46,694 nt of DNA from Candidatus Rifleibacteriota bacterium (GTDB taxonomy: Bacteria; Riflebacteria; Ozemobacteria; Ozemobacterales; Ozemobacteraceae), in assembly GCA_029565415.1 (NCBI GenBank), contig JAKQOH010000060.1, positions 1 through 46,694 on the forward strand, written 5' to 3'. The position numbers were made by a program, and so were the translations under genes. A model generated the notes under the pieces. It ran no database searches. It saw only the letters and a program-made list of their open reading frames with translations, and was not told the origin of the DNA. How positions within the stretch are numbered: the first letter of the stretch is position 1; every line of letters begins with the position of its first letter. Positions 7,768 through 15,432 of this stretch are shown one piece after another.

Positions 7768-8349
7768 ATGCGCACAGTGAACAAGAACAGCCTCGTCGCG
7801 GTCCATTACGTCGGAACCCTCGGAAACGGAGAAATTTTCGACAGCAGCGAAGGTCGTGATCCCCTGCGGTTCCAGGTCGGCCAGGGACACGTGATTCCCG
7901 GCTTCGACCGTGCTCTGGTCGGGATGAACATCGATCAGGAGCGCACCGTGACCATTCCTCCCGCGGATGCCTACGGCGATCGCGATGAAAAGCGCATTTT
8001 CACCCTCGAACGCAAATCCACCGAGTGGAACTTCGAGCCCGCCAAGGGGCTCCAGCTTGCTCTCCAGACCCCTGAAGGCCAGCAGATGATGGCGGTCATC
8101 ACCGACGTCACCGAGACCCACGTCACCCTCGATCTCAATCATCCGCTCGCCGGCGAGACCCTGACCTTCAAGCTGCGTGTAGTGGATATCCGCGAGGAAG
8201 GCGAAGAAGGCACCGAAGCCTGGGACGCCGCGGACGAGTGCGGCGACGAAGGCTGCTGCGGCGGAAGCCACGAAGGCGGCTGCTGCGGAGCCCATGACCA
8301 TGACCACGGCCACGGTCACGGCGGCTGCGGCGGTTGTGGCGGCCACTGA
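7768..8349 (+). CDS. slyD: SlyD-like FKBP-type peptidyl-prolyl isomerase with Cys/His-rich tail
   Basis: A 193-residue cytoplasmic prolyl isomerase and chaperone. LVAVHYVGTLGNGEIFDSS and GQGHVIPGFDRAL are the FKBP core. The insert-in-flap chaperone domain spans about residues 75-130, and FKLRVVDIR completes the fold. The tail from about residue 150 holds many Cys and His (GCCGG, HDHDHGHGHGG, CGGCGGH), as in nickel-binding SlyD proteins that help hydrogenase maturation. The ribosome site is GAAAGGAAACG. No nickel enzyme genes are nearby, so the metal partner cannot be named. The gene is monocistronic with a strong terminator. Confidence 0.93.
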   Translation: MRTVNKNSLVAVHYVGTLGNGEIFDSSEGRDPLRFQVGQGHVIPGFDRALVGMNIDQERTVTIPPADAYGDRDEKRIFTLERKSTEWNFEPAKGLQLALQTPEGQQMMAVITDVTETHVTLDLNHPLAGETLTFKLRVVDIREEGEEGTEAWDAADECGDEGCCGGSHEGGCCGAHDHDHGHGHGGCGGCGGH

Positions 8350-8388
8350 GGCCCGTTCACCCACCAGGTGGGTGTGAAGGAACGAACA

Positions 8389-8424
8389 AACCCCGGTCGG
8401 GAGTCCTCTCCCGATCGGGGTTTT
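8389..8424 (+). terminator. Terminator after slyD
   Basis: AACCCCGGTCGGGA, loop GTCCTC, TCCCGATCGGGGTT form a 14-bp stem with one wobble, followed by TTTT at 8421-8424. It lies 40 bases after slyD. The rest of the gap to the converging gene at 8556 shows nothing else clear. Confidence 0.9.
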
Positions 8425-8555
8425 CGCTTCCGGAGCCTCTTGAAAAGATCTTTTTTGCACGTAGTTCCCGCCCCGCGCGTTGACAGAAATGAAGGCCGGG
8501 TGAACGGAAGCAGCGGCCGGCAAGCCGGGAATGCTGACGCCCGGCGGGATGGGAG

Positions 8556-10922
8556 TCAGGCGGGGATCGACGGGGAACCCTGGAGGCTGCGGGCGTAGAG
8601 GGCGAGGGCGGTTTTGAGCTCGGCGAGGGCGGAGGGAAGGTGTGTCGCGAGACGGGCGGCGACGACGGCGTTTCCCGGCCGCGCCAGCAGCAGTTCCGTC
8701 AGCAGCTCGAGAACGGTTTCGGAATCGCCCTGGCCGGCCTTGAGCTGGATCATGGCGCTATACAGGTTCATCGAGGGTTCGCGCAGGTTGAAAAGCCGGT
8801 CCAGAAGCTGGTCGGCAGGGCCGCCGCGGCGGGCGTGGGCCAGTTCGAGGCAGGCATCGAGCAGGGCACCGTAGGTGTCTCGAACCCGGTGGCCGAGCCG
8901 TTCGGCCCGGGGCAGATCGCCCAGGCGCATGGCGAGCCGGTAGGCGTCGAGCAGGTCGGCCAGCACGCCCGGCTGCTCGGCGAGGCAGGCTTCGACGAGA
9001 GACAGGGCCGGCGCCGCCTTGTCGAGCCCAGCGAGGACGGCTGCGAGGAGGCGTTTCGTTGCATACGAGGTCGGATGCATCCGGAGATGCTGTTCGAGGA
9101 TGCGGGCGGAGGCCGCCGGATCCCCGGCGGCGGTACTCAGTTTTTCGAACAGGCTGGCCAGCGATGCGTCGCGCAGGGCAGGGGGGCCGGAGGTGATCGC
9201 GGGCCTGCGGCGGCGCGCTTCCCGGGAGAGCGAGAGGGGAAGCGGGTGATCCGGCTTCATGGCCGGCGGCTGGAGGCGCATGAGCTGGCCGAGAGCGTGG
9301 CAGGCTGACAGGACCGGCACCGGTGAGGGGATCAGCAGCATCCGGGTGAGGAGGGGCACCACCTCGAGCTGGCCGAGTTGGAACAGGCCTCTGGCCGCGG
9401 CGGCGCGCACGCGGGGGGCGGGGTCGCGCAGGCCGTTCGTCAGATAGGGGATGGCGCCCGGGCCGCTGAACAGCAGGGTTTCCATGAGATTTGCCCGAAC
9501 ACGCGGGTCGGGATGGTCGGAAAACCGCGCCAGGACGAGCAGCCGCGAGCTGCCGATGCGGCGGAGCGCTCCGAGAAGCGAGGCGAGGACGTGCGGGTGC
9601 TCCGGCCGCTCGAGGGACGAGAGAACGAGATCTTCCGCAACCGTGCCGAGCATGCCGGCAAGGACGGCGGTCTGGCTGCGGAGGAACGGATCGGAGGCGT
9701 CGAGCAGGCGGCGCAGCGTCGGCAGAAGCCGCTCACTCACGCCGTTCTGGGGGGCGGCTCGCGGAACGAGCCGGCGCAGAGAAAGCAACAGCGCGCGAAG
9801 CACGTCGCCATGCCGTTCCCGCGCGAGATGCTCGACGAGCAGGGGAAGGGCGGGCGCGGGGGGGAGGCCGCCGAGGGCTTCCGCCGCCGCCGAGCGGTGG
9901 GCCGTATCGGGCCGGCGCAGCATCTCCTCGAGCCGGGCAAGGGCCTCCATCGAACCGAGCGGCCACAGAACGCGGGCGGCTTCCGCCGCCACGCCCGGAT
10001 CGCGGTCGGAGAGGCGCGGCGCGAGAGCCGTCGCCCGCTGCTGAGCCGGGGCGGCCAGGCCGGCGATGGCCACCGTTGCGGCTCGCCGGACGCGGGCGTC
10101 GACGTGGCCCAGATGGGCCGTCAGGACGTTCCAGACCTCGGGCCGGCCCGTTCGGGCGACGAGAGGGAGCAGGAACGCCTTCCGTGCCGGATCCGAGGTG
10201 TCGGCCACGAGCGAGAGGAGCAGGACGAAAACGCGTTTGCCGCCGCAGGCCAGCAGGGCGCGTGCGGCTTCCGCGGCGAGCCGCGGGGACGGGGAACGGA
10301 CCAGGGGAAGCACGTGCTCGGCCAGTTCGGGCTGGGGAAATGCCTGGAGAGCCAGCAATGCCGGCAGGGCGCGGTTTTCGTCACCATCGGAAAGAAGTCG
10401 GGCGATGCGCGTCACCCGCGAGCCGGTGCACAGGGCCGCTCCCAGCAGCAGGGCCATCGAGACGGCCGGGTCGCCGACTCCGGTGGCTTCCTGAATCAGA
10501 GGGAGCTGGGGCGGCTCGCTCCAGAGAGGGGCTTCGAGCGGCGTTGCGTCGAGAGCGGCGGCTGTCAGCCGGTCGAGCAGCAGATCCGGAACCCCGCCCG
10601 GCGCGAAGGCCAGGGCCTGGATCGCGGCGGAACGGAGCGGCAACGGCCCCGTCGAGGCGCGCTTCCCGAGCAGATCGATCGCCTCGCCGAACAGGTCTCG
10701 CCAGGTTTCATCCAGCGCCGGCGGGGGCGGGCAGAGGCGCCGGAGACCGAGAAAGGCCGGCAGGGCGAGCGTGGGATCCGAGCTGAACAGATGCTCCTCG
10801 AACAGCTCCCGGTCGATCGCTTTGGGGGCTCGCGAAAGCTCCGCGAGAGCCAGCCTCCGGAGCCAGGGATCCTGGTCCGAGACGAGCTCCCGGGGATGTT
10901 TCAGCCAGCCCTCGACGGTCAT
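8556..10922 (-). CDS. Large HEAT-repeat protein with TPR-like C-terminus
   Basis: A 788-residue protein without signal peptide or membrane helix, so probably cytoplasmic. From about residue 20 to 540 it is a run of HEAT-type helix pairs: Leu/Ala-rich, with recurrent DPxxRxxAAxAL patterns such as HPDPRVRANLMETLL and DPAPRVRAAAARGLFQLG. The last 200 residues look like a TPR-type solenoid. Solenoids like this bind other proteins; no enzyme domain is visible. It is the second gene of a pair, 18 bases behind an M48-like gene, and converges on slyD. Function unknown; the fold is confident. Confidence 0.8.
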   Translation of the reverse strand: MTVEGWLKHPRELVSDQDPWLRRLALAELSRAPKAIDRELFEEHLFSSDPTLALPAFLGLRRLCPPPPALDETWRDLFGEAIDLLGKRASTGPLPLRSAAIQALAFAPGGVPDLLLDRLTAAALDATPLEAPLWSEPPQLPLIQEATGVGDPAVSMALLLGAALCTGSRVTRIARLLSDGDENRALPALLALQAFPQPELAEHVLPLVRSPSPRLAAEAARALLACGGKRVFVLLLSLVADTSDPARKAFLLPLVARTGRPEVWNVLTAHLGHVDARVRRAATVAIAGLAAPAQQRATALAPRLSDRDPGVAAEAARVLWPLGSMEALARLEEMLRRPDTAHRSAAAEALGGLPPAPALPLLVEHLARERHGDVLRALLLSLRRLVPRAAPQNGVSERLLPTLRRLLDASDPFLRSQTAVLAGMLGTVAEDLVLSSLERPEHPHVLASLLGALRRIGSSRLLVLARFSDHPDPRVRANLMETLLFSGPGAIPYLTNGLRDPAPRVRAAAARGLFQLGQLEVVPLLTRMLLIPSPVPVLSACHALGQLMRLQPPAMKPDHPLPLSLSREARRRRPAITSGPPALRDASLASLFEKLSTAAGDPAASARILEQHLRMHPTSYATKRLLAAVLAGLDKAAPALSLVEACLAEQPGVLADLLDAYRLAMRLGDLPRAERLGHRVRDTYGALLDACLELAHARRGGPADQLLDRLFNLREPSMNLYSAMIQLKAGQGDSETVLELLTELLLARPGNAVVAARLATHLPSALAELKTALALYARSLQGSPSIPA

Positions 10923-10940
10923 CCGGTGCGCACGGCCCTG

Positions 10941-11720
10941 TCAGGGCAGGGTCAGCCGCTCGAGACCGCGAATGCGTGCCACGAGATCATCGACGGCGCC
11001 GAACGCGAACGGCCACAGCATCTGGGTGAGCCGCTTCAGCAGAGCGATGCCTCCATCGCGGACGAGGGCGGGGCTGGTGGAAAGCATGATTCCCTCGCGG
11101 TCGGCACGGATCTGGTCCATCCGCTCGGCGACCTTCATGTAATCCCGAACGGCTTCGCGCATCTCGTATGGGTCGCGATTGCGCTGCTTGAGAAGCTTGA
11201 GGAGGCGGGCATACAGGCCCTCGTGTTTGATGGCGTTCATCGGCTGGCGCAGCGCGACGTGCATCAGGTTCCGGGCGATCAGAAACTCCCGTTCGGCCGG
11301 GGATGCGGCCTGGTGCCACAGCGCGCTGCTGATGATGATCGGCCCGCCGGGAAAGGGAATGTCGGTGGGAATCGGGCTCTCGACGATCGTCACGGCATAC
11401 GGCATGGTCGGCCGCGGGCACCGGCTGGCGAGGTCGGCGACGAGAAGCCGGATCGCCTCCTGGTCGGCGGGGGCGACAGCGGCCGAAGCCGTGTCCGCGG
11501 CGGGTGCCGGCATCGCGAGCGGGCTGCTGGCCGCCATCTGGCTGCTGGCCAGCTCCGAGATGAAGGCTTCGGACAGGAGCTGGCCGATGGCGATCTCGGC
11601 GCGGCTCTCGTCGAGAAGCCGTGAAAGATAGCTCGAGATAGGATTGCGGGCGGCGGCCGGGACGGCGGGGCCGACCGCGAGAAGGATCGCAAGAAGCGCC
11701 GGCAGGACGCGCAGTTTCAT
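10941..11720 (-). CDS. Secreted M48-like protein lacking the HExxH zinc motif
   Basis: The ATG at 11720 follows ACGGAGC and gives a signal peptide (hydrophobic core residues 4-21, cleavage near AAARN). The body keeps the M48 peptidase layout: PFPGGPIIISSALWHQ (122-136) matches the ALPGG-type strand, and PAEREFLIARNLMHVALRQ follows where active M48 enzymes have HExxH. Here RNLMH (150-154) leaves only the second His and loses the catalytic Glu and first His. It is therefore probably an inactive relative with a binding or regulatory role. An active M48 enzyme is encoded at 15277-16947. The gene is paired with the HEAT-repeat gene, from a promoter next to the palindrome at 11791. Confidence 0.55.
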   Translation of the reverse strand: MKLRVLPALLAILLAVGPAVPAAARNPISSYLSRLLDESRAEIAIGQLLSEAFISELASSQMAASSPLAMPAPAADTASAAVAPADQEAIRLLVADLASRCPRPTMPYAVTIVESPIPTDIPFPGGPIIISSALWHQAASPAEREFLIARNLMHVALRQPMNAIKHEGLYARLLKLLKQRNRDPYEMREAVRDYMKVAERMDQIRADREGIMLSTSPALVRDGGIALLKRLTQMLWPFAFGAVDDLVARIRGLERLTLP

Positions 11721-11777
11721 CGTTTGCTCCGTGAAGTGCCATGCACGGAAAGAACCGTGCCGACAAGGGTTTTCTAG

Positions 11778-11806
11778 GTTATACCCCAATTTGTGACGTA
11801 TCACAA
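11778..11806 (-). promoter_or_regulatory. Minus-strand promoter of the M48-like/HEAT operon
   Basis: On the minus strand TTGTGA (plus 11801-11806) and TATAAC (plus 11778-11783) are 17 bp apart, about 58 bp upstream of the M48-like start. The -35 is also the right half of a palindrome, so a regulator bound there would act directly on this promoter. Confidence 0.5.
11791..11806. promoter_or_regulatory. CRP/FNR- or Rex-like palindrome between divergent genes
   Basis: TTGTGACGTATCACAA has perfect 6-bp half sites around four central bases. Half sites TTGTGA/TCACAA are used by CRP/FNR-family and Rex regulators, usually with a 6-bp centre, so the regulator cannot be named. The site covers the -35 of the minus-strand promoter and lies 13 bp upstream of the plus-strand -35. 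Confidence 0.45.
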
Positions 11807-11819
11807 GGCGATCGGCGGC

Positions 11820-11849
11820 TTTACAGCGCGGGTCTCATCCGGCTAGACT
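11820..11849 (+). promoter_or_regulatory. Candidate promoter of the OPT transporter gene
   Basis: TTTACA (11820-11825) and TAGACT (11844-11849) lie 18 bp apart, 33 bp before the start codon of the transporter gene. The palindrome centre would be near -57, a usual place for an activator. Confidence 0.45.
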
Positions 11850-11882
11850 GCGCTTTCAGAAACCAGGAAGAGGGGTGCGATC

Positions 11883-13811
11883 ATGGAAACAGCGAATGAA
11901 GCCGCCGTCGGCGGCGAGGTGCGGGAAAGCGTGGCCGAATTCACCGCCAAGGCCGTCGTGACGGGAATTCTGCTGGGGATCCTCTTCGGCGCGGCCAACG
12001 CCTATCTCGGCCTCAAGGTCGGGATGACCGTCTCGGCCTCGATTCCGGCCGCCGTCATGACCGTCGCGATCTTCCGGCTGCTGCGCATGAAAGGCACGAT
12101 TCTCGAAGCCAACCTGTCGCAGACGATCGGCTCGGCCTCGACGGCCCTCGCCTCGGGCACGATCTTCACCATTCCGGCCCTGTTTCTGTGGGGAATCGTG
12201 CCGCCGTATCTGCAGGTCGTCGCCCTCTGCTTCCTGGGCGGCCTGCTCGGGATCGCCGCCATGATCCCGCTGCGCCGGCTGCTGATCGTCGAGTCGGCGA
12301 AAGAGCTGCCGTATCCCGAGGGCACCGCCTGCGCCGAGGTGCTGCGCGCAACGGCCGAAGGGGCGTCGGGCGGGAACTGGATCTTCGTGGGCATGGCGAT
12401 CGCCGCCCTCATCAAAGTGGCCATTTCGGCCTTTTTCGTCGTTCCCGGCGAAACCGAGTATCTCCTGCCCGGCGTTCTGCCGAACGCCGTCATCGGCCTC
12501 GAGCTCGCCCCCTCGCTGATCGCGATCGGTTTCATCCTCGGCTACCGCCAGTCGGGCATCGTCGTGTCCGGAGCCATTCTCTCGGCTCTCGTGCTGATCC
12601 CGCTGATCTCGCTGATCGGCCAGGGGCTGCCCGGGGCGATGTTTCCCGAAAAGACGCAGTTGATCTCCCAGATGTCGGCCGGACAGATCTGGAAATATTA
12701 TGTTCGATATATAGGTGCAGGTGCGGTTGCCACGGCCGGTATCATCACCGTCTGCCGGAACCTGCCGACGATGTTCGGCGCCTTTCTGGCCGTGGCCTCT
12801 GGGCTTTCTTCGCGGAAAACCGACGGAGTCGCATCCGTTCCCGACCGGACCGACCAGGATCTGCCCGGCTCGTTCGTTATCGCCGGCATCATGCTCGTCG
12901 TCCTCGTCTCGGGGCTCGTGCCCGGGATCTTCGCGGGCGGAATGGATCTGACAGCCCGGCTGGTCTGCGGGCTCGGCGTCGGCCTGTTCGGCATCCTGTT
13001 CGTCACCGTCGCGGCTCGGATCGTGGGGATCGTGGGTGTCTCGTCGAATCCGACCTCGGGAATGACCCTGGTCACGCTGATCGCCACGGCTTCGATCTTC
13101 GCCGCCTTCGGCTGGAAGGGCATGGCGGCCCAGGCTGCGGTTCTCACCGTCGGCACGATCGTCTGCGTGGCGGCCGGCAAGGCCGGGGACATCGCACAGG
13201 ATCTGAAAACCGGCTACCTCGTCGGGGCCACGCCGTGGCGGCAGCAGTTCGGCCAGCTGATCGGCGCCTGTTTCGCCTGTTGGGCCGTCGCCGGCACCGT
13301 CATGCTGCTGGGCGAGACCTACGGCTTCGGTGGCCGTGATCTGCCTGCGCCGCAGGCCACCCTGATGAAGACGATCATCGAGGGCGTGCTGTCCGGCGAG
13401 CTGCCCTGGGGGCTCGTGCTGACGGGGGCCGGGGTCACGATCTCGGCGGTGCTGTGCGGCGTTTCGGGCCTGGCCTTCGCGATCGGGGTCTACCTGCCGC
13501 TCTCCTCGATGCTCTCGATCTTCATCGGCGGCGTCACACGGGCCTGGGTCGACGGCTGGTCGGACGAGCCGAAAACCGCCTCCCTGAGCGAATCCGAGAG
13601 TGATCCAGGCATCCTCGCGGCGTCGGGACTCGTGGCCGGCGAGGGGCTGGCGGGCATCGTCATCGCCGGTCTCGTCGCGGTCGGCGTGGTGCCGAAGGGC
13701 GTCGAGCAGACCGTCCTGACGGGCACCGCCTCGAGCCTGGCCATCGCCTTCATCGTGCTGGGCGTCTGTTTCTTCCTCGTCCGCGCCGCCCGCAGCCGCG
13801 CAAAAAACTGA
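11883..13811 (+). CDS. OPT-family oligopeptide transporter
   Basis: A 642-residue inner-membrane protein made almost entirely of hydrophobic segments (roughly 14-16 helices). The N-terminal half contains the OPT hallmarks FGAANAYLGLKVGMTVSASI and later SVVESAKELPYPEGTACAEV-type residues (here LIVESAKELPYPEGTACAEV at about 135-155). The family imports small peptides or metal chelates by proton coupling; the exact substrate cannot be read from sequence. The length fits the bacterial OPT branch. Ribosome site AGGAAGAGGGG. It is divergent from the M48-like operon and shares a regulatory palindrome with it. A local cluster of A/T-ending codons occurs at 12691-12730. Confidence 0.93.
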   Translation: METANEAAVGGEVRESVAEFTAKAVVTGILLGILFGAANAYLGLKVGMTVSASIPAAVMTVAIFRLLRMKGTILEANLSQTIGSASTALASGTIFTIPALFLWGIVPPYLQVVALCFLGGLLGIAAMIPLRRLLIVESAKELPYPEGTACAEVLRATAEGASGGNWIFVGMAIAALIKVAISAFFVVPGETEYLLPGVLPNAVIGLELAPSLIAIGFILGYRQSGIVVSGAILSALVLIPLISLIGQGLPGAMFPEKTQLISQMSAGQIWKYYVRYIGAGAVATAGIITVCRNLPTMFGAFLAVASGLSSRKTDGVASVPDRTDQDLPGSFVIAGIMLVVLVSGLVPGIFAGGMDLTARLVCGLGVGLFGILFVTVAARIVGIVGVSSNPTSGMTLVTLIATASIFAAFGWKGMAAQAAVLTVGTIVCVAAGKAGDIAQDLKTGYLVGATPWRQQFGQLIGACFACWAVAGTVMLLGETYGFGGRDLPAPQATLMKTIIEGVLSGELPWGLVLTGAGVTISAVLCGVSGLAFAIGVYLPLSSMLSIFIGGVTRAWVDGWSDEPKTASLSESESDPGILAASGLVAGEGLAGIVIAGLVAVGVVPKGVEQTVLTGTASSLAIAFIVLGVCFFLVRAARSRAKN

Positions 13812-14118
13812 AGACCGCGGGAACACGAAGACGCTTCTCCACAAAGACCCCAAGACACGAAAGAGCGACGCACCACAGAGTCACGGAGACACGGAGAAAG
13901 AACTCCGCGTCGAATTCTGTGCTTCAGTGTCTGGGAGGTGTGTTTCAGAACGAGAAACGAATCCACAGATGACACAGATGTCGCAGATGAACGGCATGAC
14001 AAGAGAAAGAGTCTTCTTTCAGATCAGGAAAATCCTTCTTTCGTTCTCGTCGGGTGGCCCTAGGCTTTCGTTCCCTTCGTTTTCATCTGCGGATGCGGTC
14101 CTGAAGCCAAGATTTGTT
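13812..14118. repeat. Intergenic simple-sequence element of CACAGAG/CACAGATG type
   Basis: The 307-bp gap between converging genes has no credible gene. Degenerate direct motifs are seen: ACCACAGAGTCACGGAG and GACACGGAGAAAG near 13870, then CCACAGATGACACAGATG and CGCAGATGAACGGCATGAC near 13965-14000, and a CATCTGCGG copy in reverse orientation near 14090. A similar element occupies 36359-36771. Such tracts recur between genes in several bacterial phyla; their origin is not established. Confidence 0.55.
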
Positions 14119-15138
14119 TCAACGAGGGGTCTCTCTGGTGGCGGCGAGGGTGGGGCGGCGGGCATCGATCTTTTCCTTGAGGTGGGCGACGCGCCGGAGG
14201 CCGTCGACGATCCGGCTGCGCAGGCCTGTCGCATCCCGCAACCGTGCCGGGTCCGTCAGAAGCGCCGCTTCGAGATGCTTCCGGGAGAAGCGCAGCTTGT
14301 CCGTCGTCGAGCCCAGGATCTCGCCGATCTGATCGAACGCATCCAGGGTCTCCGTGACCCGTTCGGGGGGCACCTCGAGCGTGGTCAGATCCTGCACCGT
14401 GACTTCGAGCTTTTCGAGCAGATTCTCGATCTCGTTCATTCCGTCGAGCGCCTCGGTCAGATTGAACTCACCCTGCGGTGCGATCTGGTCATCGGGAACG
14501 AATGCCCGGAGCCGCTCGATGCGCCGCGCATCCGAAGCGCCTTCCTCATCGGTGTTTCCGGCGCTCTCTGCATCCGAGCTGTCCCGGAACCGGAACTCGA
14601 CGGGGAACCGGCGTTCGAGCGGGGCCGGTTCGGATGCCGCCGCTGAGACGGCCGTGCCGGATTCGGCACTGAGCCAGCCGGGGGGGGCGGCGGGCAGGGT
14701 GACGTCGTTCTGCAGGAGGTCGAGCAGCTCTTCCAGTTCGCTCTCGGATACCAGGCGATCGGGGGAGAAGCGTCGTTTCGCCGTCGGCTCGAACCAGCCG
14801 CCGATCAGCGCCGCTGCCGAGCCGAGCGGGGTGTCCGGCTGGAGATCGGTGAACTCTCCCGGATGGCGTTCTTCCGGAGTGATGGAGGATTCGACGAGGG
14901 CCGCCAGAATGACCAGAGCCGTGCCGCGCGTCGCGGGCCAGTCGGGGTGGATCCGTTTGTCCGGAAACGGCGCGAGGAGGCCGGAACGCAGGACCGCGGC
15001 CTCGTCGGGCGAGCGGTTCCAGAAGGCTTTGCAGGCCCGTTCCAGAAGATCGTAGCGCGAGATGGGGGCTGCGTCGGCCTGGAGGGCGGACGCGAGGAAG
15101 GCGAAGAAAAAGATGCCGATCAGGACTAAACGTTTCAC
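14119..15138 (-). CDS. Secreted protein of unknown function
   Basis: A GTG start at 15138 gives a clear signal peptide (residues 4-20, cleavage near ADAAP), so the 339-residue protein is exported. The mature part begins with a helical region (ISRYDLLERACKAFW, TRGTALVILAALVES) somewhat like an S-layer-homology repeat, but without the usual motifs. An acidic Ser/Ala-rich linker lies in the middle, and the C-terminal 110 residues are predicted coiled coil (LTEALDGMNEIENLLEKLEV). No family was recognised. There is no good ribosome site. The gene is divergent from the small gene at 15193. Confidence 0.65.
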   Translation of the reverse strand: MKRLVLIGIFFFAFLASALQADAAPISRYDLLERACKAFWNRSPDEAAVLRSGLLAPFPDKRIHPDWPATRGTALVILAALVESSITPEERHPGEFTDLQPDTPLGSAAALIGGWFEPTAKRRFSPDRLVSESELEELLDLLQNDVTLPAAPPGWLSAESGTAVSAAASEPAPLERRFPVEFRFRDSSDAESAGNTDEEGASDARRIERLRAFVPDDQIAPQGEFNLTEALDGMNEIENLLEKLEVTVQDLTTLEVPPERVTETLDAFDQIGEILGSTTDKLRFSRKHLEAALLTDPARLRDATGLRSRIVDGLRRVAHLKEKIDARRPTLAATRETPR

Positions 15139-15192
15139 GGAACACCGCCGATAAGTGAGATGCCCTTCACTATACTTCGAAGGAGTTCGAGC

Positions 15193-15432
15193 ATGTCGGA
15201 CATTCGCGAACGATCGCTGCCGACCTTTGTGCCACCCGACGACGAGGATTTCGTCATGAACCAGATTCAGAGATACTCATCGCTCACCGAACGGAATCTG
15301 GACATGATCGAGAGTCTCATCAAGAAGGGATACGCCATGAATTCGCCCGAGGTCAAGAAGCTCCAGCAGAAACTGCACGACCTCGAAGTGAAGAGCAACT
15401 TCTGGCGGACCCGCATGATGCGGTATCTCTGA
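15193..15432 (+). CDS. Small helical protein of unknown function
   Basis: 79 residues, cytoplasmic, starting at an ATG 7 bases after AAGGAG. The N-terminal third is extended (RSLPTFVPPDDEDFV) and the rest is helical and charged with heptad-like spacing (LDMIESLIKKGY, EVKKLQQKLHDLEVK). A TATACT lies only 22 bp before the start, so a transcript from it would be nearly leaderless. The last 156 bases overlap, antisense, the C-terminus of the M48 protease gene. Protein-like composition and a good ribosome site favour a real gene. Not a known family to me. Confidence 0.6.
   Translation: MSDIRERSLPTFVPPDDEDFVMNQIQRYSSLTERNLDMIESLIKKGYAMNSPEVKKLQQKLHDLEVKSNFWRTRMMRYL

Noticed and set aside
8479..8510. 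TTGACA at 8479 as a promoter
   Set aside because: No -10 at a usable distance and no plus-strand gene follows; it lies between converging genes.
9378..11624. Plus-strand open frame of about 748 codons opposite the HEAT-repeat gene
   Set aside because: Low-complexity Arg/Glu/Gly composition and no motif; it spans two real minus-strand genes.
11856..13853. Long minus-strand open frame (about 665 codons) opposite the OPT transporter
   Set aside because: Its translation is an Arg/Asp/Gln-rich string without domains, a usual result of GC-rich codon bias on the opposite strand; the plus-strand gene has clear family motifs.
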